Program-made: the position numbers and the translations under genes
Assembly: GCA_028097405.1 (NCBI GenBank)
Contig: JAOHEK010000024.1
Coordinates: 1 to 43,976 of the forward strand
DNA from: Paracoccaceae bacterium
GTDB lineage: Bacteria > Pseudomonadota > Alphaproteobacteria > Rhodobacterales > Rhodobacteraceae
Length of the DNA stretch: 43,976 nt
Reading direction: 5' to 3'
The notes under the pieces: generated by a model
What the model saw: the letters and a program-made list of their open reading frames with translations, nothing else
What the model was told of the DNA's origin: nothing
Database searches by the model: none
In this document: one piece after another, positions 33,378 through 42,675 of the stretch
Position numbering within the stretch: the first letter of the stretch is position 1
Layout of the letters: every line of letters starts with the position of its first letter

Positions 33378-34579
33378 TGTGATCTGACAGTTGGCCGTTT
33401 TTCTGGCGGCGTCTGTCAGGCTAAGTTCAGTTCACGAACTTTTCCTTCCAGATTTCTTTCCCTTCGATCATAGTTTCGATGGGTGTTCTGCCGCAACACA
33501 TTTTACCCTGATGCCTGCGCTCGTGGTTATAGTAATGCAGCCATTCATCCAGATCGGCCTGCAACGCGTCGATGCTGTCGTAGAGCTTTTTGCGGAATGT
33601 GATCTGGTAAAACTCTTGCAAGACCGTCTTGTGGAACCGCTCGCAGATGCCGTTCGTTTGCGGCGACTTCGCTTTGGTCTTCGTATGATCGATGTCGTTG
33701 ATCGCCAAGAAGAGCTGGAAGTCGTGTTTGTCGACGCGCCCGCAATATTCTGTCCCGCGATCGATCTGGATACGCAGCACTGGCAGGTCGTGTTCCTCAT
33801 GGAATGGCAGCACTTTGTCGTTGAGAAGATCAGCCGCCGTGATTGGCGTCTTGGTCGTGTAGAGTTTGGCGTGCGCGACCTTGGAATAGGTGTCCACATA
33901 GGTTTGCTGATAGACGCGCCCGACGCCCTTCAAAGTTCCGACGTAGAACGTGTCCTGAGAGCCAAGATAACCTGGGTGGGCCGTCTCGATCTCCCCGCAA
34001 GCCTCGTCATCGTGCTTCTTCTTTTCCAGCGCCTGAACCTGGGCCTCGGTCAGAATGCCGCCGTCTTCGGCCACCTTTGCTTCGAGCGCTTTCAGCCGGT
34101 TTTTGAAGTTTGCCAAGTCGTGCCGCAACCAGATCGACCGCACGCCAGACGGTGAGACAAAGACGCCCAGCTTGCGCAGTTCATTCGACGTGCGGGCCTG
34201 ACCATAGGCCGGAAAGTCGGTGGCGGACTGGATCACCGCATCCTCGGTCGCCTGATCCACCCGGTTCGCCAGATTAGGCTTGCGGCGTGTGCGTTCGAAA
34301 AGTGCTTCGACCCCGCCGTCCTCGACCGCCGATTTGTAGCGGTAGAAAGTGTCACGTGACATGCCCATCACCTGGCAGGCTTTCGACACGTTCCCCAGTT
34401 CCTCAGCCAGGTTCAGCAGTCCAGTCTTGTGCTTGATGGTTTTTTCAGAAGTATTCAACATTGTGGCTTCCTTTGATGGTTTGGTTCGCACCACCATCAA
34501 AACGGACAACCACCATCTCCTTCAAGAGATGTGCCGTCCCCATTCCAGCTTGCTGGGAAGGGGGCGGTGTCAGATCACA
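33378..34579 (-). mobile_element. IS481-family insertion sequence, about 1.2 kb
   Basis: Perfect terminal inverted repeats TGTGATCTGACA (33378-33389) and TGTCAGATCACA (34568-34579) enclose one intact transposase gene. The flanks TCCAGA (33372-33377) and TCGAGA (34580-34585) could be a 6-bp target duplication with one change. Right of it is an outer-membrane protein fragment whose 5' part is not found on the left side, so deletion or recombination followed insertion. Confidence 0.85.
33427..34461 (-). CDS. IS481-family transposase
   Basis: 344 residues from ATG 34461 (MLNTSEKTIKHKTG); a further in-frame start 16 codons upstream is less family-like. An N-terminal helix-turn-helix (GNVSKACQVMGMSRDTFYRY) is followed by a DDE integrase core: QTYVDTYSKVAHAKLY (Asp), IQIDRGTEYCG (Asp) and NGICERFHKTVLQEFY (Glu). 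All catalytic acids are present and the frame is unbroken. Confidence 0.9.
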   Translation of the reverse strand: MLNTSEKTIKHKTGLLNLAEELGNVSKACQVMGMSRDTFYRYKSAVEDGGVEALFERTRRKPNLANRVDQATEDAVIQSATDFPAYGQARTSNELRKLGVFVSPSGVRSIWLRHDLANFKNRLKALEAKVAEDGGILTEAQVQALEKKKHDDEACGEIETAHPGYLGSQDTFYVGTLKGVGRVYQQTYVDTYSKVAHAKLYTTKTPITAADLLNDKVLPFHEEHDLPVLRIQIDRGTEYCGRVDKHDFQLFLAINDIDHTKTKAKSPQTNGICERFHKTVLQEFYQITFRKKLYDSIDALQADLDEWLHYYNHERRHQGKMCCGRTPIETMIEGKEIWKEKFVN

Positions 34580-35086
34580 TCGAGACTAATTCAGCTAGAC
34601 ATCAGAGATACGACCGTCTCGGTCGGCAGTGATTATAACACATCCTCCGTTCAACTCGGCTTAGCCATCACTGGATATCGGGAATTCAGCCGGTTCGAAT
34701 TGCGCCCGGAATTGAGTCTAGCTTATGGCTACACCGATGTTGGCAATGTCGCCTTGGATATCTCAACCGCCAACAGTACGTTGCAAGACACTCTGGATGC
34801 TGGCAGCATTGAATTGGGCAGGTTGAGTTTTGAGCCGGAATTCTTTTTCCCGCTCAATGCACCCAGTTCGCTTTATTACGAAGCAACGTTCCGCGTGACC
34901 CCAACTCTGACCTGCGAATATCTGCGCACAACAAGTTCCAGACAAGACTGCGGCGGAGGGCTGCGCCTAGAATGGAACGTTAGCTCATTCGACGCCTTAA
35001 ACGAATTCTCAATCAGAGCCAGCAGAGAAGTCATCGGCGGCACCTCCAGAAATTCAATCGGATTGCAATTCGAAAGCCAGTTCTAG
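34580..35086 (+). pseudogene. Outer-membrane beta-barrel (autotransporter-like) C-terminal fragment
   Basis: The frame starts at the IS481 edge (RLIQLDIRDTTVSVGSDYN) and runs 168 residues to a stop. Alternating hydrophobic/polar strands (VQLGLAITGYREFSRFELRP, LSLAYGYTDVG, RLSFEPEFFFPL, SSLYYEATFRVTP, NSIGLQFESQF) and a terminal phenylalanine are the marks of an outer-membrane barrel recognised by the BAM machinery. The N-terminal passenger or plug is missing, cut by the IS. No matching 5' piece is seen elsewhere in the window. Confidence 0.65.
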
Positions 35087-35249
35087 GGAACAAGCCGACA
35101 GTTATTCAAAACGCGACATAGGTCAACGTGCGCTCGAAGCCGCCAATAGATCGGTCGCAGCTTTCTTTAGTTTGGCCGTTCAATGAACGGCAGCTCTCGC
35201 AAGATCGCTCTGTAATCCGCGCAAACGCAGCGAAAGCCTGCTCTCCGCC

Positions 35250-36785
35250 GATTCTGTGGAAAAACAACGTGTTGCTGGCGCAAAAAGTGACGCTCTAAAC
35301 ACAACGCGAGCGCCTTTTTTTATCAGGCTTTGCACGTTTGCTGCGGTGCAGGAAAGATTTTGGCTAGTTTACGGAGGTTTTGGGCGGTGGCAGCGAGCAG
35401 GAATTCGTCATTTGCGCCGCACGGCCCACGTAATCGCAGCCGTCCAAGCCCGAGGATGCGTTTGAGGTGGGCGAAGAGCATTTCGACCTTCTTCCGCAAC
35501 CGCATTGAGATCGCATATTGTTTAGTCTTGGCAATATCACGGGCGACCTGGCGGGCGTCTTCGTGTTCTTCACGGGTAATCTTGCGCGCATCTGCTTTGG
35601 GACAACACTTCATCTTTGACGGGCAGGTCTGACAAGTGTGTTTCAAAGCTTGGTACTTGGCGACACCTTTGCCCGTGGGTTTGCGGTTGGGGTCAGAATA
35701 GTTGCGCCGGAATTGCTTGAGGGGTTCGCCTTCCGGGCAGATGTATTGATTGTTCTCAGGGTCCCATTCAAAGTCGGTGCGGCTCCATGTACCGTCCTTC
35801 CGGATTGCTTGGTCTAGCACGGGGATGTGAGGTTTGATGTGGCGATCAACGAGCCAACCCAACATCGGGCCTGATCCATAAGCACTATCTGCAATGAGCC
35901 GTTCGGGATCAATGTCATGCCGATCCTTGATCCGGTCCAGCATGGTGCGCACGGAACCCACTTCCGCCTGCCTAATTGATCTTGTTCCTTCAACATCGAC
36001 GATCACGCTGTTGTCGGTGTCGATTAGGTAATTGGTCGAATAACTGAAGAATGCAGGGCCTTTACGGGCTGCCGTCCACTGGCTTGCTGGATCAGAATGG
36101 GAGGTGAACTTGGGCTCAACCTCAGATGCTGCGCCAAAAGCGGCGTCATCCAAGACGTCGAGATATTCCTTTACAGCGCGCGGCGCATCGTTTGGATCGA
36201 TGGCGCTGTGGTCCCAATCTTCCTTTGGCGTCGAGTTTTGTTTGTTCGCGTCAGCCTCGATCAAGCTAGCGTCTGCTGCAAGGCGCTGCCCGCTCACCAA
36301 ACCATCTGCGATGCACCGGGCAACGGTCTTTTCGAACAGATGACGCAGTAACGCGCTTTCCCGGAAACGCCCATGCCGGTTCTTTGAGAAGGTTGAGTGG
36401 TTCGGTACTGGATCAGACAAATCTAGGCGACAGAACCAACGATACGCCAAGTTCAAATGCACCTCTTCGCACAACCGCCGCTCTGATCTGATACCGAAGC
36501 AATAGCCGACCAACAGCATGCGGATTAACAGTTCAGGATCAATCGAGGGGCGACCAGTGTGGCTGTAAAACTCCGCCAGATACTGGCGGATGCCATCCAG
36601 ATCGACGAAACGATCAATCGACCGCAGCAGGTGATCTTGGGGCACATGCTCTTCTAGCGAGAACTCATAAAACAGCGCCGCCTGTGCTTCCTGCTTCGGT
36701 CCCAACATCGCAAAATCCCCCCATCAATAAGGGAATTGAATCAGCGAATGAGCACACGATCAAGAAAGAGTTTTTCAACAGAATT
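35250..36785 (-). mobile_element. IS1182-family insertion sequence, about 1.5 kb
   Basis: Imperfect inverted repeats ATTCTGTGGAAAAAC (35251-35265) and GTTTTTCAACAGAAT (36770-36784) enclose one intact transposase gene. The flanks 35246-35249 and 36786-36789 are both CGCC, a likely 4-bp target duplication. It lies between the barrel fragment and an unidentified minus-strand open fragment that it truncates. Confidence 0.8.
35323..36708 (-). CDS. IS1182-family transposase
   Basis: 461 residues, intact. The N-terminal domain (FVDLDGIRQYLAEFYSHTGR, GYCFGIRSERRLCEEV) is followed by a DDE catalytic region with AADASLIEADANK, LIADSAYGSGPMLGW and a C-terminal Cys-rich insert (CQTCPSKMKCCPKADAR). LRKKVEMLFAHLKRILGLGR supplies the terminal Glu of the triad. 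Typical for IS1182 (IS5/IS1182-type DDE_Tnp). Confidence 0.9.
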   Translation of the reverse strand: MLGPKQEAQAALFYEFSLEEHVPQDHLLRSIDRFVDLDGIRQYLAEFYSHTGRPSIDPELLIRMLLVGYCFGIRSERRLCEEVHLNLAYRWFCRLDLSDPVPNHSTFSKNRHGRFRESALLRHLFEKTVARCIADGLVSGQRLAADASLIEADANKQNSTPKEDWDHSAIDPNDAPRAVKEYLDVLDDAAFGAASEVEPKFTSHSDPASQWTAARKGPAFFSYSTNYLIDTDNSVIVDVEGTRSIRQAEVGSVRTMLDRIKDRHDIDPERLIADSAYGSGPMLGWLVDRHIKPHIPVLDQAIRKDGTWSRTDFEWDPENNQYICPEGEPLKQFRRNYSDPNRKPTGKGVAKYQALKHTCQTCPSKMKCCPKADARKITREEHEDARQVARDIAKTKQYAISMRLRKKVEMLFAHLKRILGLGRLRLRGPCGANDEFLLAATAQNLRKLAKIFPAPQQTCKA

Positions 36786-37023
36786 CGCCCAAGTCTGCCC
36801 AGGCAGTCCGCACAATTTCAGCGCGGCGTATATCGCGGTCAGTTGTAGATACCTTGCGGACGCTATGCTCATCTCGCAAAAAGAGCGCACTTTTGATGGC
36901 CACCAGAGCCCGGTTTGGATGTCTCACGTTGCCGCCTTCGAGCGCCAGCGCATCCTGTGCGGCCAGTACACCGTGCAACTCGCCACAGCGAAGAATTCCG
37001 CGAATGTAGTCCCCGCGCGTGGT
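36786..37023 (-). pseudogene. Unidentified coding fragment cut by IS1182
   Basis: The minus strand is open for 79 codons from a stop at 37024 to the IS1182 edge and reads TTRGDYIRGILRCGELHGVL, then AAQDALALEGGNVRHPNRAL and RAEIVRTAWADLGEF. Composition looks like a real soluble protein and the frame ends exactly at the transposon, but I cannot name the family. The sequence 37024-37183 up to the next gene is a plausible promoter region. Confidence 0.35.
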
Positions 37024-37183
37024 TCAAGGTAGGGTGGCTCTGAGTTTCCTTGGTAACCACAATAACATAATACACTTCTGCCAGATAAAATGCGAACAAG
37101 ACTCGTGCATTTTGTTCTAATTCCCATATGCTGAAGGGGTCCCTGACAAAAGAAGCGGGCGACGAATGCAAAAGGAGAAGACG

Positions 37184-37855
37184 ATGACGCAACGATTAAC
37201 TGGTTTTAGCCACGAAGAAGCAGCTGGAACTGCAAAGCTCGTTTTCGAAGGATCCGACAAGTTTTTGGGTCGTACGGCAAATCTGCAGCGCATCCTTTCT
37301 ACGCACAGTCCCTATTTGGCGCGCTGGTTCGGTGGCTTGGTTGCTGCAGTACGCCAACCGAATCTAGGAGCCGTATCAGATGCGCGTTATCGCGGGCTGG
37401 CCTGCATCAAGACATCGATGGTGAACGCCTGCACCTATTGCACTGCCCATACGTCCTCCTTCGGTCAAGGGCTTGGTATGACCGAAGAAGAGCTCGATGC
37501 TTTGATGGACGACAGCTATAAAACCAACCCTCTTTTCGACGAACGTGATCGCGCCGCCGTCGCGTGGTCTGAGGCGATGACCAATAATACCGCGCAACGC
37601 GATAAGGTGGCATGGGAAAACATGAAAGCCAATTTTTCGGACACCGAGATCGTTGAGATTTCGATGGCCAGCGCGATGTTCAATATGATCAATCGCTTGA
37701 ATGACAGCTTTTGCACAGAACTTGAAAGCGAAGCGTACAACCGCAAGCAATGGGACGCCGTAGACGGCCTAAGCGTAGAAGATATCGAAGCTTTTGCCGG
37801 CAAGTTCGCATCTGTTGGTGCCGATGAGCGCAAGCATCGAGCCGCAGCCGAATAG
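37184..37855 (+). CDS. Carboxymuconolactone decarboxylase-family (AhpD-like) protein
   Basis: 223 residues from ATG 37184, preceded by AAAGGAGAAG; an upstream in-frame ATG is poorer. It contains the CMD/AhpD signature Cys83-x2-Cys86-x2-His89 (NACTYCTAHTSSFGQ) and a second half (ERDRAAVAWSEAMT, SDTEIVEISMASAMFNMINR) typical of two-helical-unit members. Family roles are thiol-disulfide peroxidase-like reduction or gamma-carboxymuconolactone decarboxylation; the CxxC argues for a redox or unknown role. It converges on the EthD-like gene with a 3-base gap and stands next to TRAP genes. Confidence 0.85.
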   Translation: MTQRLTGFSHEEAAGTAKLVFEGSDKFLGRTANLQRILSTHSPYLARWFGGLVAAVRQPNLGAVSDARYRGLACIKTSMVNACTYCTAHTSSFGQGLGMTEEELDALMDDSYKTNPLFDERDRAAVAWSEAMTNNTAQRDKVAWENMKANFSDTEIVEISMASAMFNMINRLNDSFCTELESEAYNRKQWDAVDGLSVEDIEAFAGKFASVGADERKHRAAAE

Positions 37856-37858
37856 ACA

Positions 37859-38593
37859 CTATCCAATCGGCGGCCAAAGGCGCGGTCCGATGACCGGAGA
37901 ACCCGGAGTATGGCGCGTGAATGGAATGACGTTTGTGTGCCATGTCTCTGCGTCAAGATCATGTGTTTCATGATCGACTTCGAACCGCTTCAGTCGCGCT
38001 TCGGCTGATGTGAATTCGTATAGTATCGCATGTTTGGCCCAACCTGCGACGCCCACATATTTGCGCGTGGCGATACATCCGGGCATTTGCGCCATGTAAG
38101 GAAGCCGGTGTTGCGCATACCATTTGCCAATCTCAAAATCCTTTTCCACATTGCTCATGCAAAAGGATCCCATCTGAATATAGGGCCCTGGTGGGCCGCC
38201 CACGTGCACGTTTCCGCCATCCGGACCAGTAACCCTATGCGCCTCGACCAAGATTGCGGATCGGCGTCCTAGTTGCATATCAATCATCTTTTGAAATCCA
38301 TCGGGCCAGACAACGTCGGGGATATACGGGTTGAAAAATGTGTGAGGCGAGACGGCTCCCACCAAGATCACAAATTGTGATCCATGGCCGATGTCGGCAT
38401 CTGTGCGTCCGACGACGTTTTTAATTAAGTCATCCATTCTGGGTCCACCGCCCTCATTGGCGTAATGCGCAACCCAAGAGACGCCCGGCATCACTCTGAG
38501 ATATGGCAAATAAATCCGATGCGCCCACTCCAGATATGCGGTCTTGTTTTCCTCATCCATATCATACCAAGTCGCCCACAATCCAAGATCCAT
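37859..38593 (-). CDS. EthD-like dimeric alpha-beta barrel protein
   Basis: 244 residues with two related ferredoxin-like halves: EWAHRIYLPYLRVMPGVSWV (about 22-41) and GKWYAQHRLPYMAQMPGCIA repeat the same W/Y-x-x-HRxxYxxxMPG pattern. This is typical of EthD/dimeric alpha-beta barrel proteins that assist degradation of organic compounds. GGAGCGACATA precedes the ATG. It lies 214 bases downstream of the TRAP permease genes on the same strand, perhaps in one transcription unit. Function not established; a small-molecule binding or enzymatic role in catabolism is likely. Confidence 0.7.
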   Translation of the reverse strand: MDLGLWATWYDMDEENKTAYLEWAHRIYLPYLRVMPGVSWVAHYANEGGGPRMDDLIKNVVGRTDADIGHGSQFVILVGAVSPHTFFNPYIPDVVWPDGFQKMIDMQLGRRSAILVEAHRVTGPDGGNVHVGGPPGPYIQMGSFCMSNVEKDFEIGKWYAQHRLPYMAQMPGCIATRKYVGVAGWAKHAILYEFTSAEARLKRFEVDHETHDLDAETWHTNVIPFTRHTPGSPVIGPRLWPPIG

Positions 38594-38807
38594 TATGTCG
38601 CTCCGATTATCTTCTTGATGTCTTTCAAATCGACTACCACACCGGCAAAATCGTTGAAATCAGATGATTTCGCAGGCGCAAACGGGTCAGTCGGTCGACG
38701 TATAGTACTTTCAGGTTTCGCAGTGATCAATATTTATGCGTTCGTTCGGCCGCTAGGGGGCAAAGCGACATTGTACCGCTGTCAAAACGGGCGGTTCAGA
38801 ACGACCC

Positions 38808-40112
38808 TCAATAGAAAACTAGCACCGGAAATGCAGAAATAAGAACAACGACAAGTAACATGATCAATCCGAATGGCATCGCGCCTAAGAAAATATCTTT
38901 GAGAGAAATTTGTTCGTCCGGCAAACAGCTTTTAACAACGAACACGGCGATCCCCAGGGGCGGTGTCAAAAGTCCGATTTCGACGACGATGATGGAAAGA
39001 ACACCGAACCAGATCATATCGACTTGAAAGTGCTGCAAGAGAGGCAGGAAGATTGGCAAAACGATTAGAAGAATCGACACTGAATCCAACAGCGTGCCCA
39101 ATAGAATGACGATCAGTACATAGGTGCAGATGAGCGCCACAAGGCCAAAGCCCGAGGAAACGACCCAGTCTTGTAGTTCCGATGGAACGCCCGAGAGACC
39201 TAACATTGAAGAGTACATGCTCGCTGCGATAATCATAAAGCAGATTGAAGCTGTGACATGGCCAGTCTCTACCGTCACTCGCCAAAATGTTGACCATGTA
39301 AGGCGACGCCGGAGAAGTACCAAAAGCAATGCCCCTGCAGCACCCACGGCTCCCGATTCAGTGGGTGTGAAGACGCCTGTATAAATGCCGCCGATCACTA
39401 GGGTGACCAAAGCGACAATAGGGGCCAACAGTCGCAAAGCTTTGCTTGGGTTCATTTCCTCAACGTCGCGCGTCGTTGCCAAACGATGCCCAACCCATTC
39501 GGGCCGTAGCTTGCCGATGACAAGGATTGCGATCACATAGAACAGCGCCAGCATTAAACCCGGTACAACCGCCGCCAGAAATAGCGAGCCAACGCTAACC
39601 TCAGCAATAAACGCATATACGATCAGCAGAATGCTTGGCGGGATCAGCATCCCCAAGACCGAGCTGCCCGCGACGATACCAACCGCAAGGCGCGGATGAT
39701 AACCAAACCGGAGCATTTCTGGCACGGCGACCTTGGTAAACACCGCTGCCGAGGCGATGCTAACCCCAGTGATCGACGCAAAAACTGCATTCGCGGCAAC
39801 AGTGGCAATGCCAAGCCCGCCGGCGATCCTCCGAAAAACATAATTCGCCACACCGAAAGTTTCGCGCGCGATATCTGATACCGCGATCAATAAACCCATC
39901 AACACGAATAAGGGTATAACGGCGAATTCCTGACTAGCGATCGTCTCAACAGACTTTTGGCTAAGTAAGAAGATAGCGATCTGAAAGTTACCTGAAATAA
40001 ACCATGTCCCGATCAACGAAACCATCGCAAGCACGACGGGGATATACATCCCAAAGACGACAAAAATCAGAATGCCTGCGACGGACAGGAAACCTATCTC
40101 AAGTCCGGTCAT
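38808..40112 (-). CDS. dctM: TRAP transporter large permease (DctM)
   Basis: 434 residues from ATG 40112, which overlaps the dctQ stop; the open frame further upstream overlaps dctQ and was excluded. Twelve or more hydrophobic segments with FAVIPLFVLMGLLIAVSDIA, ASITGVSIASAAVFTKVAVP, GSSVLGMLIPPSILLIVYAF and GVFTPTESGAVGAAGALL, the DctM consensus loops. It forms the solute/Na+ translocating subunit with DctQ and the DctP receptor. Confidence 0.9.
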   Translation of the reverse strand: MTGLEIGFLSVAGILIFVVFGMYIPVVLAMVSLIGTWFISGNFQIAIFLLSQKSVETIASQEFAVIPLFVLMGLLIAVSDIARETFGVANYVFRRIAGGLGIATVAANAVFASITGVSIASAAVFTKVAVPEMLRFGYHPRLAVGIVAGSSVLGMLIPPSILLIVYAFIAEVSVGSLFLAAVVPGLMLALFYVIAILVIGKLRPEWVGHRLATTRDVEEMNPSKALRLLAPIVALVTLVIGGIYTGVFTPTESGAVGAAGALLLVLLRRRLTWSTFWRVTVETGHVTASICFMIIAASMYSSMLGLSGVPSELQDWVVSSGFGLVALICTYVLIVILLGTLLDSVSILLIVLPIFLPLLQHFQVDMIWFGVLSIIVVEIGLLTPPLGIAVFVVKSCLPDEQISLKDIFLGAMPFGLIMLLVVVLISAFPVLVFY

Positions 40113-40702
40113 GATTTGTAATCTTCCCCAAAATCCAACGCTTTGGAGGGCGGTAACGGCGTACCGCGTATTAGGGCCGTTCCATTTTTCAGAGCTTGGC
40201 CCGTAAACAATAAAAACATCAAACTCGAACCAAGCGCCACGCACAGCTCCATCGGCCACGTCGGCGCGGTAAAGGACCCCAAATTTCCAGTATAAAATCC
40301 GCCTGACCAAGCTTTGTAAAAGCGGTCAAAGGCACCGTTGCTGATAAAGTAAAATAGAACCGCTCCGACGACGTCAAAGGTGATATTGAGCGAAAGCCCA
40401 ATCCGAGGGTAGGCCACGCTGAGTTTGCGGATTAGGACATCGGATCGCATAAGTTTCCCAGACTTTAGAGTGTCTGCAATCTGCAAAAACACAATCGAGA
40501 CGATCCCCAATTCAGTTAACTCGATAACACCCGGCAAAGACGTTCCGATTGCATTTCGTCCGACCACATCCGAACAAATCAGCACCATCAATGCGATGAT
40601 GATCAGCGTGCCAAGCGTGTTCAAAAATGTAACAGATTTGTCCAGACACACGTCCAGCGCGCCAAGCGCGCGCCAAGCCGGATGCTTTTTTGTATCAGAC
40701 AT
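40109..40702 (-). CDS. dctQ: TRAP transporter small permease (DctQ)
   Basis: 197 residues with four membrane segments (about 23-46, 62-80, 105-125, 150-170). Family residues include IIALMVLICSDVVGRNAIGT and PGVIELTELGIVSIVFLQIA. It is co-translated with dctM (ATGA overlap) and 20 bases after dctP. DctQ stabilises DctM in the inner membrane. Confidence 0.88.
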   Translation of the reverse strand: MSDTKKHPAWRALGALDVCLDKSVTFLNTLGTLIIIALMVLICSDVVGRNAIGTSLPGVIELTELGIVSIVFLQIADTLKSGKLMRSDVLIRKLSVAYPRIGLSLNITFDVVGAVLFYFISNGAFDRFYKAWSGGFYTGNLGSFTAPTWPMELCVALGSSLMFLLFTGQALKNGTALIRGTPLPPSKALDFGEDYKS

Positions 40703-40722
40703 GTGGTCGCTCGAGCTTAGAT

Positions 40723-41799
40723 CTATTCTTTATCCCACTGTCGCGCGATTGGTTGATCTGCCTCGCGCATCATATCCATGTAAGCCGCCAAGACATCGGA
40801 CCCTGGCAATCCCGCGCTGTCGATTGCACTGGCCCACTCCTTGGCAATATTAGGCAATGTATCTGCCCACTCTTGCCGCATGTCAGCAGAAATTTCGTGG
40901 ATCGTGCCGCCCTGTGCGATGCAAGCCTCACGACCTTTCGCGTCCCCCGCGGTGGTCACTTCGGCCAGAAGGTTGCGGTATTCGGGCGTGACCTCACGGA
41001 TGGCAGTCTGCACTTCATCCGGTAGCCCGTCGAACCATGGTTTGTTGGCAACCATGGCAAAGTTTGAAACGGACCCCATATCTGCCGACAAGAAATGCGG
41101 CGCGACTTCGCAAAGCTTGAAGGCCCCGACAACGTCAGCCCAACCGATCAGTGCGTCCGAAACACCACTGTTCACTTCTTGATAAAATTTGGGCAGCGCA
41201 GTTGGCACACCTGTGGCCCCAAGCCCCTCTAACCAGCGCAGATTTAGACCAGCGCCCGAAACTTTGATCCCTTCAAAATCATCAAGCTTATCAATTGGAT
41301 CCTTTGATAGCACGTTGTAGGTTTTGATTGCCCCCATATGACCAACAAATTCAAGATTGAACTTTTCCCAGCCAGCTTTCATTTCAGGGATTGAGAATGT
41401 AAGCGCATCATTAATCTCGGACGTCAGCGCAAGGTCCACAGTCACAAATGGGGTTACGTAAGACACGCTGGACAACGGTACCTTGTCGGTGTGGAAAGCA
41501 GTTACGACAAGGCCAATATTGCCGATGCCGTTGCCGATTGCATCGAATTCGCCGCGCGGTTGCACGACGGTACCGAAGGCTTCCAGGTAATTCAGTTCAT
41601 AGTTGCCAGTTTCTGCCAGACGCTTATTCACCTCGGGCATCCAGAATTCTTTGAGGGTTTTCACCCAAGCAGTACGGTCCGTGTAGCCAGACAGAACCGT
41701 CACATTGATTTGCTCTTGCGCGGTGGCCCCCTGTACAAAGAGCATTGAAAATCCCACGGCTGTGGCATGTAGCAGACAAAATTTATTGAGCTTTTTCAT
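40723..41799 (-). CDS. dctP: TRAP transporter solute receptor (DctP family)
   Basis: 358 residues from ATG 41799, chosen for GGGAGAAAGAA just upstream and for the Sec signal peptide MKKLNKFCLLHATAVGFSMLFVQGATA that follows. The mature chain (INVTVLSGYTDRTAWVKTLK, GIGNIGLVVTAFHTDKVPLS, GLNLRWLEGLGATGVPTALP, YQEVNSGVSDALIGWADVVG) is a TRAP_DctP receptor. The IKVSGAGLNLRW arginine region usually binds the carboxylate of the ligand. First gene of a dctPQM set; ligand unknown but probably an organic acid used by the neighbouring catabolic enzymes. Confidence 0.88.
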   Translation of the reverse strand: MKKLNKFCLLHATAVGFSMLFVQGATAQEQINVTVLSGYTDRTAWVKTLKEFWMPEVNKRLAETGNYELNYLEAFGTVVQPRGEFDAIGNGIGNIGLVVTAFHTDKVPLSSVSYVTPFVTVDLALTSEINDALTFSIPEMKAGWEKFNLEFVGHMGAIKTYNVLSKDPIDKLDDFEGIKVSGAGLNLRWLEGLGATGVPTALPKFYQEVNSGVSDALIGWADVVGAFKLCEVAPHFLSADMGSVSNFAMVANKPWFDGLPDEVQTAIREVTPEYRNLLAEVTTAGDAKGREACIAQGGTIHEISADMRQEWADTLPNIAKEWASAIDSAGLPGSDVLAAYMDMMREADQPIARQWDKE

Positions 41800-42096
41800 T
41801 TCTTTCTCCCTTTGTTTGCCATCGGACACCAGAAACCAAGATCAAATACGGTTTCAAGTGATACCGACGCAGTCCTTCACCAGGCCCCTGCGCAACCTCC
41901 CTGATCATGTGCTTGACCTAAAAAACCTCCACGGGTCGCAAGAAGCGTTCCCATCAATTTTAAGCCACTGTGTTTCAGGTGTTCGGCACCATTTCAAGCG
42001 AGGTTAGTACGTGCATTTTTATTTCGCCAATCATCAATTCGTTTGGCGATTAACACTTAACTTAATGCAGCAGACGCATGCGCGGTCGCCGCTCGA
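41800..42096. promoter_or_regulatory. Leader of the dctPQM operon and flank
   Basis: About 300 bases upstream of dctP with no gene. An inverted repeat TCGCCAA-N12-TTGGCGA lies at 42024-42049, next to the end of the chimeric IS6 open frame; it could be a terminator stem without a T run or an operator. Confidence 0.35.
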
Positions 42097-42474
42097 TCAT
42101 AAGCTTCTGTGCTGGCGATCCGAAACTGAGGCATCGTCAATATCAAGATCTGTGTTGGTCAAAATGACGATTCCCGACGCGGTTCCCCTGACCAGCCGAT
42201 CGTTTTCAATGTTGAATTCCATCCCAACCAACAGTTCTTCTAGATCGGGCCGGACAGCAGGGCCATTGAAGATATCAACAAGTATGAGTGTTCCATCTGG
42301 ACGAGTGCCGAATGCGCCGGGTACAGCAAACAAATCGGATGTTTCCGCTTCGGAAACCCCGCGCTCGGCCAAGATTTCTTCCAGTTTGCGATACGACACG
42401 CCGTATCTGACATAAAAGAAGACGGCGTGTAGGATTATATCCTTAGGGAAGTGCGCGCCTTTGAACGAAAGCAT
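42097..42474 (-). pseudogene. IS6-family transposase start fused to unknown coding sequence
   Basis: The first 40 residues (MLSFKGAHFPKDIILHAVFF, YVRYGVSYRKLEEILAERGV) are the N-terminal helix-turn-helix of IS6-family transposases. After ERGV the match ends and the frame continues with 85 unrelated residues (LFAVPGAFGTRPDGTLILVD, NGPAVRPDLEELLVGMEFNI) that I do not recognise but that look like real protein. The DDE domain is absent. A recombination event has joined the IS6 head to the tail of another gene in frame. The IS end lies 66 bases upstream. Confidence 0.65.
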
Positions 42475-42520
42475 GGGTCAAACCTAACCGACAGACAAAG
42501 GGGTCTGATAGAGCATCGCT

Positions 42521-42540
42521 GCAAAGTTTGCGACAGAACC
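42521..42540 (-). mobile_element. IS6-family left end (inverted repeat), minus orientation
   Basis: Read on the minus strand the sequence is GGTTCTGTCGCAAACTTTGC, the IS6-family terminal repeat, 66 bases before the transposase ATG at 42474. A matching end in the opposite orientation is at 43746-43765. Between this end and the reductase gene (42541-42675) no gene is seen. Confidence 0.75.
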
Positions 42541-42675
42541 GCCAATGGTCTTGTAGGCGACACTGTCCAAGCTGATGGGTCAGTTTTCGATAGATTCACA
42601 GGGGCTGTTGTTGACCCGGCCGTGTGTAAATCAATTCTACCATCAGAATGTCGGAGAAAGATAACGGCCTCGCCC

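Noticed and set aside
33391..34155. Plus-strand open frame of 254 codons across the IS481 element
   Set aside because: Antisense to a transposase with a complete DDE triad; it even spans the region inside the IS.
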